A stretch of 64,000 nucleotides of DNA from Pandoraea fibrosis. GTDB lineage: Bacteria; Pseudomonadota; Gammaproteobacteria; Burkholderiales; Burkholderiaceae. This document shows positions 1-7,720 of this stretch, piece by piece. Location of the stretch: the NCBI RefSeq assembly GCF_000807775.2, contig NZ_CP047385.1, positions 2,852,001 to 2,916,000 on the forward strand. The letters run 5' to 3'. Below the pieces are notes generated by a model, which made no database searches, was not told the origin of the DNA, and saw only the letters and a program-made list of their open reading frames with translations. Made by a program: the position numbers and the translations under genes. The stretch's first letter is position 1. Each line of letters starts with the position of its first letter.

Positions 1-125
1 ACCACCTCCACTCGTGCGGCTGGCGGTTCGTGGGGGGCGATGATGATCGTTTCTGCAAAAGCGATGCCGGTCGCGAGCGTGAGCGCGGCGGCGCCTAGCC
101 ATGTGTAAAGGGACTTCTTTGTCAT
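1..125 (-). CDS. Small secreted protein, N-terminal part only (partial)
   Basis: Only the first 41 codons lie in the window; the gene runs off the left edge. The start is the ATG at 125-123. The product begins with two lysines, then a hydrophobic stretch ending in TGIAFA-ET, a standard Sec signal peptide with an AxA-type cleavage site near residue 24. The mature part starts ETIIIAPHEPPAARVEV. This resembles the beginning of short exported proteins with YXWGXW repeats, which are common in Burkholderiales, but the repeats themselves would lie outside the window, so the family is a guess. Export is well supported, function is not. Confidence 0.6.
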   Translation of the reverse strand, partial: MTKKSLYTWLGAAALTLATGIAFAETIIIAPHEPPAARVEV

Positions 126-171
126 TCAGTTTCCGTTTTCTATGGACAAGCGATAACGTCCGGTGAGTTTG

Positions 172-1002
172 TTATTGCGCCGACAAGGCGGCTTCTTCTG
201 CGCCGCAATTGGCTGTCGACGTAGCACCCTTGGCGCGGACGGCCTGAACTTCCTTGCGAGCGGCCTTCACGTCGGCGAGAAATTGCGCATTGGTATGCAG
301 CTTGGCCACCGTGGCGGCGCCCATCGTGCGTCCGGCGTCCACGTCACTTTGCCAATGGGCATTGCAGACGACCCGGCTTTGGCCAAATTCCAGACCGCGT
401 TTGAGCAGCGCATCGGCGCGATCCGGGCTGATTTCGGCCAATACGAGTGCCCAGGCCCAACCGGCAGCCGTGTGGCCCGACGGGTACGAGCCGTCGTGAC
501 GCAGCAACGGTTCCTGCTCAGGCAAACAGGTGCCTTCGTTGTGAACCACGAAGGGGCGAGTGCGGTTGTATTTGTTCTTGACGCCGTAGGTCGACATCCC
601 GGCATCGGTCAGGACTCGCTCCATCAGGTGGTACAGGTGAGGCGTCTTCTTTTGGTCGATGTCGACGCCCATCGCGCAAGAGAAGTTCTTGGCCGGTTGT
701 GGAAACACCAGATCGGCGTCGAGACGTGCGACGTCGGCACGCGCCTTGCCGCGCAACGGCACGGTGGCTTCGCGTGCGGCTTCGTCGCGGGCGAGTGCAG
801 CACTGCCTTCGGCCGGCGGTGGTCCGAGCAATTCGAGACTGTTCGGCAAATCCTTTTGCGGGAGATAGCCGGCTGCGAACTTGAAGTGCGGGTCGGTGAT
901 CTTCGGATTTGCCGAGCTGTCTGACGCGCTCGCTGATGCGCTGGCAATACCCAGCAGTACTAAGCCGAACATGCACGTCAATGGGTGATTTCTAAGGCGC
1001 AT
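172..1002 (-). CDS. Class A non-specific acid phosphatase (PAP2 superfamily)
   Basis: A periplasmic or secreted phosphomonoesterase of 276 residues. The phosphatase signature is complete and in order: KNKYNRTRP (motif 1), GSYPSGHT (motif 2) and SRVVCNAHWQSD (motif 3, with the nucleophilic histidine). This arrangement is typical of PhoN/PhoC-type enzymes, which release phosphate from many organic esters. A signal peptide precedes it (MRLRNHPLTC followed by a hydrophobic run and ASASASDS). I chose the ATG at 1002-1000 because it puts the signal peptide at the very N-terminus; an in-frame upstream start at 1110 would add 36 hydrophilic residues before it. Family assignment is firm; substrate preference is not visible. 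Confidence 0.92.
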   Translation of the reverse strand: MRLRNHPLTCMFGLVLLGIASASASASDSSANPKITDPHFKFAAGYLPQKDLPNSLELLGPPPAEGSAALARDEAAREATVPLRGKARADVARLDADLVFPQPAKNFSCAMGVDIDQKKTPHLYHLMERVLTDAGMSTYGVKNKYNRTRPFVVHNEGTCLPEQEPLLRHDGSYPSGHTAAGWAWALVLAEISPDRADALLKRGLEFGQSRVVCNAHWQSDVDAGRTMGAATVAKLHTNAQFLADVKAARKEVQAVRAKGATSTANCGAEEAALSAQ

Positions 1003-1300
1003 GGATGATGATTCTCGCTTCAACGTGATGGAAAATTGATCGCGCATTGAGCATTGGATAGTCGGCTTTTGCGGCAACGAAAGTGACTGACGATCAGGGG
1101 GCTGGTGCAAAAAAGTCGGAAAACCATTCAGCGAATTGCTTCATGACAGTTGTTCCCGGACTGTACCCCGGGTCCTTTCGGGAAAAACGGCGCGAGCGGT
1201 CAAATGAGTCAAATTGGCGATAAGAATGAGACGAAATCGAGGCGTCATCGCGGTGGCGGACAATTGGCCGGGCTTTGCGCCGTTTTTTCGGGCGTCGTTA

Positions 1301-1756
1301 TCAAACCGAAGGCACCGCCTGTATTGAAATCAGGAACTTCGTGACCTTGGCGGTTTTCGGGTCCATCAGGCATTCGAAGGAGAACTTGCGCCAGCCGGCG
1401 TCGAATCTCGCCTGACCGATACCGATCAATTTATCGTTGCGAATCAGGCTGAGGGTGTTGGGTTCGCTAGTGCCAAGGAAGACGCGATCCACGCCCTTGA
1501 GCTTGCCGTCGAAAGCCGACTGCGCGTTTGGGCGGCAAATGAATTCGGCGACCTGCTTGGCGCGCGACCATCCCCGTGCGACGGCGCGGTCGCTTGGCGA
1601 GCGCAGGCCGGCAATGTTCGCGTCGATCACGCGCTGCTGGGCCGGCGACACAACAGTTGCCGCCCGAGGTTCGGACGCGGTGTCTTCCAGAGACCCGCAG
1701 TAACCCAACGAGGCGACAACGAGTCCGCAGAAGCCGAAGAATGATCGTTTGCACAT
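1301..1756 (-). CDS. Small exported protein of unknown function
   Basis: A 151-residue protein starting MCKRSFFGFCGLVVASLGYC, a short signal peptide. A cysteine follows it, but the preceding residues (LGY) do not make a good lipobox. The mature part carries two further cysteines (EFICRPN, SFECLMD) that could form a disulfide. The ending, FECLMDPKTAKVTKFLISIQ, recalls small exported DUF930-like proteins, with low certainty. A TTG at 1801 would extend it by 15 residues, but the ATG at 1756 fits the signal peptide better. It lies downstream of the outer-membrane barrel gene on the same strand, 67 bp away, so the two may be co-transcribed. Confidence 0.65.
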   Translation of the reverse strand: MCKRSFFGFCGLVVASLGYCGSLEDTASEPRAATVVSPAQQRVIDANIAGLRSPSDRAVARGWSRAKQVAEFICRPNAQSAFDGKLKGVDRVFLGTSEPNTLSLIRNDKLIGIGQARFDAGWRKFSFECLMDPKTAKVTKFLISIQAVPSV

Positions 1757-1823
1757 GGAGTCGACAGCACTATCAAAAATCGTCACCCCGACGTGAGCCA
1801 AGAGGCATGGCGGTCGCCGGGGC

Positions 1824-2792
1824 CTAGAACTTGAAACCGATACCGGTGAGGAAGATGTCGCTATCGCGATCCGACCTCGACATCACCCGTGACCATGCGA
1901 CCTTCCCAACCCATCGCTTCGAGAACGAATAGGAAGCACCCATCGTCAACAGACCGGAGACGACGTCTCGCCGTCCGCCGGCTTCCGGGTTGGCATGGTA
2001 TTGATGCCACGTGAAGTAGGGACCGAACCCTACGCTTAGCCCGAGGCGATCGCCGAGAAAGCTCTGGCCGAGCGATAGCTGCGCGGTCATGCCTTGCCGG
2101 TATCCGATATCGCTTTTTCCTTCGTTAATGAACGCTACTGCGCCGTCGAACCAATCATTGAAGGCGTGACGGTATTCCACTGAATAGGCCGGTGCGTTTT
2201 GCGACGTGCGGCTATTCACCACGGATAAGCCGCCCAATGCGTATAACGTGTGCTTTCCTGCAACTGCGGCGGGCGGCGCGTGTGGCTCGCCGCGTGCCAG
2301 ATCGTTGAAGCGGTAGCGAACGCCGAGCATGTACGTCGCGGTGTCGATGCTGCGATGCGTGTGTACCCAGTTGGTCCGGAATGACACGGCCCAGTGAGGC
2401 CGGAAATACCATGCGAGGTACGCGCTGTACATCATGCCCACGCCATGCTTGTTTTCGTACGCCCGGTCTGGGCCGGTCGCAACCGTATCGAAGTAGGTAT
2501 AGGGTCCGAGACCGATCCCTGCGTCGAAACGTCCCGCGAAAAATTCTCGGTGCGCCCAAAGCTGCAGTGCAAATCCATCGCGATGATGGTTCGTCACATG
2601 CCCTTCGTTGAGCCATGTGAAGGACACGTCGAAATAACGGTGTATGGGCTGCTGATAGTCGAAGCTCCACGCGTAGGTTCGTTCGCGCCCACCGTCCAGC
2701 TGCTTCATGTCACCGGGATAGACCCCCACTTGCTGTGCGTACACCCCCGAGCACCACAACGACAAAATTAACCACAGGCTTCGTCGAAACAA
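1824..2792 (-). CDS. Outer-membrane beta-barrel protein with two homologous halves
   Basis: A 322-residue exported protein rich in alternating aromatic/polar strands and ending in GIGFKF, the terminal aromatic typical of barrels inserted by BAM. It contains two related halves about 163 residues apart: YAWSFDYQQPIHRYFDVSF...WLNEGH near residue 40 and YSVEYRHAFNDWFDGAVAF...INEGKS near residue 203, each followed by an L/F-GLGPY or VGFGPYF strand. I chose the TTG start at 2792-2790. It has an AAGGGA ribosome-binding site 9 bp upstream and gives a clean signal peptide (MFRRSLWLILSLWCSGVYA). The upstream ATG at 2951 would place the predicted promoter (2836-2891) inside the coding region. The protein resembles PagL/acyloxyacyl-hydrolase-like small barrels in general style, but I see no catalytic triad I can defend. 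It is divergent to the first tpsA. Confidence 0.8.
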   Translation of the reverse strand: MFRRSLWLILSLWCSGVYAQQVGVYPGDMKQLDGGRERTYAWSFDYQQPIHRYFDVSFTWLNEGHVTNHHRDGFALQLWAHREFFAGRFDAGIGLGPYTYFDTVATGPDRAYENKHGVGMMYSAYLAWYFRPHWAVSFRTNWVHTHRSIDTATYMLGVRYRFNDLARGEPHAPPAAVAGKHTLYALGGLSVVNSRTSQNAPAYSVEYRHAFNDWFDGAVAFINEGKSDIGYRQGMTAQLSLGQSFLGDRLGLSVGFGPYFTWHQYHANPEAGGRRDVVSGLLTMGASYSFSKRWVGKVAWSRVMSRSDRDSDIFLTGIGFKF

Positions 2793-2835
2793 TTTTTCAA
2801 TTCCCTTGCGTCGTGCAAAAAAAGCACTTTGGGGG

Positions 2836-2891
2836 ATTTGACGTCTTAATGCGCCGAAGGATGTTTGAAAAACCGAGCCTGATTTTTGATT
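2836..2891 (-). promoter_or_regulatory. Predicted activator-dependent promoter of the outer-membrane barrel gene (heptad repeat type)
   Basis: On the minus strand AATCAAA (2891-2885) and TTTCAAA (2870-2864) are separated by exactly 14 bp. A -10-like TCAAAT (2841-2836) starts 29 bp after the start of the second heptamer. The same geometry recurs at five other places in this window. Transcription would start about 40 bp upstream of the TTG codon at 2792, which supports that start. Confidence 0.55.
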
Positions 2892-2971
2892 TTTTGCTTG
2901 GGTGGCCGAGGGGGTGTTGCGGTCGGTTTTGACGGTGGTGGTTGTGCTCAATGCGCGGGATTTCGCATGTT

Positions 2972-3027
2972 TGGCAAACGCTATCGCCTCATATTCAAAG
3001 ACCTACTTCTAAGCGCTCACCTATCGT
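2972..3027 (+). promoter_or_regulatory. Predicted activator-dependent promoter of the first tpsA (heptad repeat type)
   Basis: TGGCAAA (2972-2978) and ATTCAAA (2993-2999) lie 21 bp apart. CTCAC (3016-3020) and the -10-like TATCGT (3022-3027) follow. The same elements at the same spacing precede the second tpsA gene. No TTGACA-like -35 is present, so an activator bound at about -62 and -41 is inferred. The untranslated leader would be close to 190 nt. The whole 2793-3225 interval is the divergent regulatory region between the barrel gene and tpsA. Confidence 0.6.
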
Positions 3028-3193
3028 GCTGGCATTCGTGGGCAAGTGTGCCACTGGGTAGTTGGTGTGTCCTCGCGTGATGAAACGGCGGCCGAGTCGC
3101 TTTGTGGATTTCGAGCGATGACGTTGAAAGATGGCGTCTGTGCCAATTGCCCGAGAAGGCAATGGGGCGTCGTTCCTCGTCAAACGCACCGCT

Positions 3194-3220
3194 GCCCATA
3201 TATTTTTCGATAGAGTGGGC
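3194..3220 (+). promoter_or_regulatory. Hairpin covering the ribosome-binding region of the first tpsA
   Basis: GCCCAT (3194-3199) can pair with GTGGGC (3215-3220) around a 15-nt loop, six bases before the ATG at 3226. The only plausible Shine-Dalgarno sequence (AGTGGG) is in the 3' arm. The equivalent hairpin at 7689-7715 keeps its pairing with two changed base pairs, so a translational control element is plausible. Confidence 0.45.
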
Positions 3221-3225
3221 AATTC

Positions 3226-6200
3226 ATGAACAAGAACCAATTTCGCAAGGTATTCAGTGAGCGTCTTGGGATGCTGGTAGCCGTAGGTGAGGACGCGAAG
3301 AGCCAAGACAAAGGACTGGGTGCTGGTAACGGAGGCGGTGCTGTCGCCGATGTCCATGTCGTCTCGGACATCAAAGGCGTAGTGCTGGCGATTGTTCTGG
3401 CGCTAGCGGAGACGACGGCATTTGCCCAGTCCTTGCCCACAGGCGGTCAATACACGGCGGGCTCGGGCACGATCAGCACGAACGGCGGCACCATGACCGT
3501 CGATCAGAACACCCAGCGCGGTGTGATCAACTGGAACACGTTCAACGTTGGCTCGGGTAATACGGTTCAGTTCAATCAACCGAACGCTCAGTCCAAGACG
3601 CTGAACATCGTCAGTGGTGGCGTGCCCTCGAATATTCAGGGCAGCCTGCTCGCCAACGGTCAGATCTTCATTCAAAACTCCAGCGGCATTCTCTTTGGTA
3701 AGGGCGCCGTGGTGAACGTCGGTTCGCTGCTGGCGACGACTAAAGCGATCGATCCGAACGCGTTTATGAATGGGGACGTACTGACGTTGTCGTCGACGGG
3801 CAAGAGCGGTTTAGTGCAGAACGACGGCAACATCCAGGCCTCGGGCTTTGTCACGCTGATGGGCGATCAGGTACGCAACACCGGCTCAATCACAGTGCCG
3901 GGCGGTCAAGTGGTGCTCGCGGCGGGCGATAGCGCCACGGTGGCGCTGGCCAACGGCCAGGGCTTGAGCCTGACGCTGACCAACGCGACAGCCAGTGCCT
4001 TGGTGGAGAACAGCGGTCAGATCGTGGCGGATAACGGTTCGGTCCTGCTGACCGCGCGCGGTAGCGACACGTTGCTCAAAACGGTGATCAATATGTCGGG
4101 CGTAGTGCAAGCCGGCTCAGGCGCCATCGTCGCGGATGCCGGCAGCACGGGCGACGTGATCGTCACAGGCAAGCTTGATGCGTCGAACCTGAGCGCAGGT
4201 GGTGTGGGCGGCGACGTGGTTCTCTCAGGCAACCGCATTGGCCTATCGGACACAGCGCGTATCGATGTGAGCGGCGATGGCGACGCAGGCTATGCGGTCA
4301 TCGGTGGCGACACCCTACACAAGATTTCCGGCACCAAGGCAGCGGCATTGATCGACAACGTGACGTTCGCCGACGCGGTGCAGATCGACCGTGGTGCGCA
4401 GATCATGGCGCGTTCGGTGCATGGCAATGGCGGCTTTCTGGAGACATCAGGCCGCTATCTGAACATGCAAGGTCAGGTCGATGCGTCGGCACCGAACGGC
4501 AAGAACGGCTCGTGGCTGATCGATCCGACGGATGTGACGATTAGCACGGATGACGACACAAACTACACCGGCCCGTTGGGCAACGGCACGTTCAATTGGA
4601 ATACCGGGTCCGAGACGGCGGTGGTGAACAACGGCTCGCTGGTCGACGCGCTGAACAGCGGCACGGACGTGACGATCACCACGGCGAGTGATGGCCCTGC
4701 CACGGGCAATATCTCGGTGAAGGCAGACATCGTCACGCATAGCGCCCAGAGCGCAAACCTGACGCTGCTTGCCAACAACAGCCTGTACATCGGCGATCAG
4801 ACGGATGCGCGAATTGCGGCGGACGGCGACGGTGCGCTCAACGTCAATATGGTGGCAATTGACGGCACGGCGTATGTCGGAAGCACCGGCAACACTGTCA
4901 CGTTTGACACGAAGGGCAACGTCAGTATCACGGGGGGGAGTGAGACCTCGGGTGCGGTGGGGCTGCAACTGGCCGGCAACGTGAACGTACTCTCCGGCAA
5001 TGTGGCGCTCACGGGGGCGTCCGACAGCCAAAATGCCGTAGACGCCGTTAAGAACTCCTCGTTGAATGTGACCGGAGGCCGCCTTCGCGTCGACGGAACG
5101 TCTGGGTCCGGAGTGGGCGTCCACCTTACCAGTCTGCTAGTTAGCGGAAGCGGTGCAGTTGAAATTAACGGATCAGGTCAAACGGGGGTTTCGCTATCCA
5201 GCCTGAATGTATCCGATACCGGGGCCGCCAATATTTCCGGCCAAACCAGTCGGTCAGGTGGCTATGGAATCAGCATAACCAATGCGAATGCATCTGGTCA
5301 CGGTGAAATCTATCTTCATGGAACGTCGTCGGCGACGACCGGGGTGGGGTATGGAGTTTATGTCTCTGCTACGAGTGCTGCTCAAGACTCTTTAGTTCGT
5401 ATTGAAGGAGAGAGTAATGGCGGTGATAACGGCGTTGGAATCTACATAAAAAATGCCACTGTTCGGGACAATGGTTCAGCTATTTTCAGTGGAAGTAGCT
5501 CAGGGGCAGGGGATGCGGCTTATGTGTACGCCATGTTGGTTCTCGATCAAGCAAAACTCGATGTCACGGGTACCGCCACCGGTTCGGGCGTGGGCGTCGA
5601 TGCAACAAACATCAACACTTTGGTTAACGGTTCTATCAATATCTCGGGGACTTCGGCTGACGGCGATGGGAGCCGAATCAATGGTGCTGTGGGCGTGGGC
5701 TCCAACTCCGAGGTCAACGTTAGCGGCAATAGCACGAATGGAAACGGCACAGTTTTGGGGGCGGGCGGTTCGGTCACTATTTCTGGTTGCGGTACGTTCG
5801 ACATTTCAGGCGGCTCGGCGAACGGCACTGGGACTCTGATCAACGGCGGCGTGAACGTTTCGAACACCGGTACTGCCAATATCACGGGTAATTCGACCGA
5901 GGGAAACGGCACGGTGATCCACGGTTCGATGAATGTCTCCGGGAGCGGTACGCTCGACATTGGCGGTAGCAGCGCAAACAGCACGGGCACGCTGGTGGAT
6001 CTGAATGGTTCTATCAGGACGGCTGACAACGGCGCTACCACCATCAAGGGAAATAGTACCGATGGTCCCGGCGTGCTCGTCAACGGCACCTTGAATGTCT
6101 CCGGGAGCGGTACGCTCGACATCAGCGGCAACAGCGCGAACAGTACAGGCACGCTGGTGGACCTGAACGGTTCCATGGGGACGACTGACAACGGCGCTAC

Positions 6201-7191
6201 CAGCATCAAGGGAAATAGTACCGATGGCGCCGGCGTGCTCATCAACGGCACGGTGAATGTCTCCGGGAACGGCGCGCTCGACATCAGCGGCAACAGTGCG
6301 AACAGCACCGGAACGTTGGTGGACTCGAACGGTTCCGTCAGCACAATTGACCAAGGATCCTCCAACGTAGCTGGGCGTAGCACGGACGGCACCGGGGTGG
6401 TCGTTAATGGTTCGTTCAATGTGTCAGGCAACGGTTCCGCGAATGTCAGCGGCCACTCAGCCGACGGCAAGAGTCTGGTGGGGGAGTTTACTGCCAGTGA
6501 TGACAGCTCGATATACGTCACCGCGCCAGGTGCGGGTGAGGGCGACATTGTTCTGCACCTGTCCGGTAACGTGAAGTGGGGCCTCGATATTCTTCCCGAG
6601 AACACTACGCCGATAGACCCGACCGATCCCGTCAATCCGACAAATCCAACGGACCCGACCAACAACACGCCGGAAAATCCGACCAGCGGGGATTCCGGCG
6701 GTGGGCACAGCAACACCGGTGCGATCGTGGGTGGCGTGCTTGGTGCCGCCGGTATTGGCGGGGCGCTGGTCATGAGCGCCCATGGGGTGATGTACCTGGA
6801 GCAGCCGGCAGAGTTGATTGTCGACATCGGCGACTTGTCTTATTGGGGCAGAGTGTCGCTCGAACATCTACAGATCGATTTGAAGGGCGGTCAGGCGGAA
6901 CTTGCGCTCCGCAGTCCGACTGGGCCACTCAAACGTCAACTCAAACTTTTAGATGGTGGCGATGGTGTGAAGCACTACGCCTCGGTCGATGCGAAGACCG
7001 GCGTTAAGTCGGATCTGACGTTTGATCCGAAGACGAGCGAATACTTCTACACGGAGACGGGAATGAAGGCGGGGCAGCCGTACAAGGTCTCGGCCCACGG
7101 CTGGCTCAAAGCGCATACCTCGATTGGCGCGCCTGCACCATTGCCGGAGTCGGCAAGCTGGGCTATACGGCCAAGCGCAAATGCAAAGTGA
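3226..7191 (+). CDS. TpsA exoprotein 1: HMW/FHA-type two-partner-secretion adhesin
   Basis: A secreted adhesin of 1321 residues. It opens with an extended signal peptide (MNKNQFRKVFSERLGMLVAV, then a hydrophobic stretch ending ETTAFA-QSLP near residue 68). A haemagglutinin-activity TPS domain follows (VINWNTFNVGSGNTVQFNQP, NGQIFIQNSSGILFGKGAVV). After about residue 600 the protein becomes a repeat region built from units of roughly 20-25 residues such as NVSGSGTLDISGNSANSTG, probably a beta-helix. It is extremely rich in N-X-S/T sequons, the target of HMW1C-type glycosyltransferases, and such an enzyme is encoded downstream at 16191. The C-terminus has a P-T-D-P linker, a Gly-rich hydrophobic segment and a conserved domain of about 130 residues (from YLEQPAELIVDIGD) shared only with the neighbouring exoprotein. 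There is no C-terminal cysteine pair as used for anchoring HMW1. Secretion through the TpsB at 14358 is inferred. Confidence 0.93.
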   Translation: MNKNQFRKVFSERLGMLVAVGEDAKSQDKGLGAGNGGGAVADVHVVSDIKGVVLAIVLALAETTAFAQSLPTGGQYTAGSGTISTNGGTMTVDQNTQRGVINWNTFNVGSGNTVQFNQPNAQSKTLNIVSGGVPSNIQGSLLANGQIFIQNSSGILFGKGAVVNVGSLLATTKAIDPNAFMNGDVLTLSSTGKSGLVQNDGNIQASGFVTLMGDQVRNTGSITVPGGQVVLAAGDSATVALANGQGLSLTLTNATASALVENSGQIVADNGSVLLTARGSDTLLKTVINMSGVVQAGSGAIVADAGSTGDVIVTGKLDASNLSAGGVGGDVVLSGNRIGLSDTARIDVSGDGDAGYAVIGGDTLHKISGTKAAALIDNVTFADAVQIDRGAQIMARSVHGNGGFLETSGRYLNMQGQVDASAPNGKNGSWLIDPTDVTISTDDDTNYTGPLGNGTFNWNTGSETAVVNNGSLVDALNSGTDVTITTASDGPATGNISVKADIVTHSAQSANLTLLANNSLYIGDQTDARIAADGDGALNVNMVAIDGTAYVGSTGNTVTFDTKGNVSITGGSETSGAVGLQLAGNVNVLSGNVALTGASDSQNAVDAVKNSSLNVTGGRLRVDGTSGSGVGVHLTSLLVSGSGAVEINGSGQTGVSLSSLNVSDTGAANISGQTSRSGGYGISITNANASGHGEIYLHGTSSATTGVGYGVYVSATSAAQDSLVRIEGESNGGDNGVGIYIKNATVRDNGSAIFSGSSSGAGDAAYVYAMLVLDQAKLDVTGTATGSGVGVDATNINTLVNGSINISGTSADGDGSRINGAVGVGSNSEVNVSGNSTNGNGTVLGAGGSVTISGCGTFDISGGSANGTGTLINGGVNVSNTGTANITGNSTEGNGTVIHGSMNVSGSGTLDIGGSSANSTGTLVDLNGSIRTADNGATTIKGNSTDGPGVLVNGTLNVSGSGTLDISGNSANSTGTLVDLNGSMGTTDNGATSIKGNSTDGAGVLINGTVNVSGNGALDISGNSANSTGTLVDSNGSVSTIDQGSSNVAGRSTDGTGVVVNGSFNVSGNGSANVSGHSADGKSLVGEFTASDDSSIYVTAPGAGEGDIVLHLSGNVKWGLDILPENTTPIDPTDPVNPTNPTDPTNNTPENPTSGDSGGGHSNTGAIVGGVLGAAGIGGALVMSAHGVMYLEQPAELIVDIGDLSYWGRVSLEHLQIDLKGGQAELALRSPTGPLKRQLKLLDGGDGVKHYASVDAKTGVKSDLTFDPKTSEYFYTETGMKAGQPYKVSAHGWLKAHTSIGAPAPLPESASWAIRPSANAK

Positions 7192-7469
7192 TACGAGGTG
7201 ATTGGCAACCGGTCGTGACGCTCGTTTCGGGAACACCACCGCGTTCCCTTGTCTTGTTCACCTCCCCTTCACATTGGTGGTGGAGGGGAGACTCTCCCTG
7301 CTGTTCTTCAAATATCCCACCTCGCAATACGGCTCTGACGCAATCTCTCGTGCTTCCCTGAACGAGGTGTTTGCGAGCCTCGGATTCTTCATTCTTCAAC
7401 GAAAGAACCTGACGACTGTCGTTTCGGTAAGGCCTGCGATTGCCGGTAGATGATGAGTCTCAGGTTGGC
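7192..7469 (+). other. Intergenic region between the two tpsA genes, upstream part
   Basis: No gene is supported in this part of the 529-bp gap between the two exoprotein genes. A CTCCCC/GGGGAG inverted repeat at 7262-7290 with a 17-nt loop could be a weak terminator for the first tpsA, but it has no T-run. The rest of the gap holds the promoter and leader of the second tpsA, listed separately. Confidence 0.4.
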
Positions 7470-7525
7470 ATTCAAACGAGAGCGTTCGTTATTCAAAGAT
7501 TCGTTTCCAGGCGCTCACCTATCGT
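7470..7525 (+). promoter_or_regulatory. Predicted activator-dependent promoter of the second tpsA (heptad repeat type)
   Basis: Two perfect ATTCAAA heptamers (7470-7476 and 7491-7497) are separated by 14 bp. CTCAC (7514-7518) and TATCGT (7520-7525) follow at the same distances as upstream of the first tpsA. The stretch from the second heptamer through about 7550 is nearly identical to 2993-3050, so the promoter was duplicated with the gene. The leader is about 190 nt. Confidence 0.62.
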
Positions 7526-7688
7526 GCTGGCATTCGTGGGCAAGTGTGCCTTGGGGCACCGAATTTGTCCGCGCGCAAGACGAGAGTGCGCTTGGGTCGG
7601 TAGTTCGATCTTGAGCGACAACGTCGAGGGGGGCGTCGATTTGCCTGAAAAGGCAGAGCGGCGTGATCGTTCCTCGTTGCGCGCCGCT

Positions 7689-7715
7689 GCCCACATATTT
7701 ATCGATAGGGTGGGT
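7689..7715 (+). promoter_or_regulatory. Hairpin covering the ribosome-binding region of the second tpsA
   Basis: GCCCAC (7689-7694) pairs with GTGGGT (7710-7715) across a 15-nt loop, ending six bases before the ATG at 7721. Compared with 3194-3220, one pair changed from U-G to C-G and one from G-C to G-U, so pairing potential is kept while sequence drifts. Confidence 0.45.
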
Positions 7716-7720
7716 AATTC

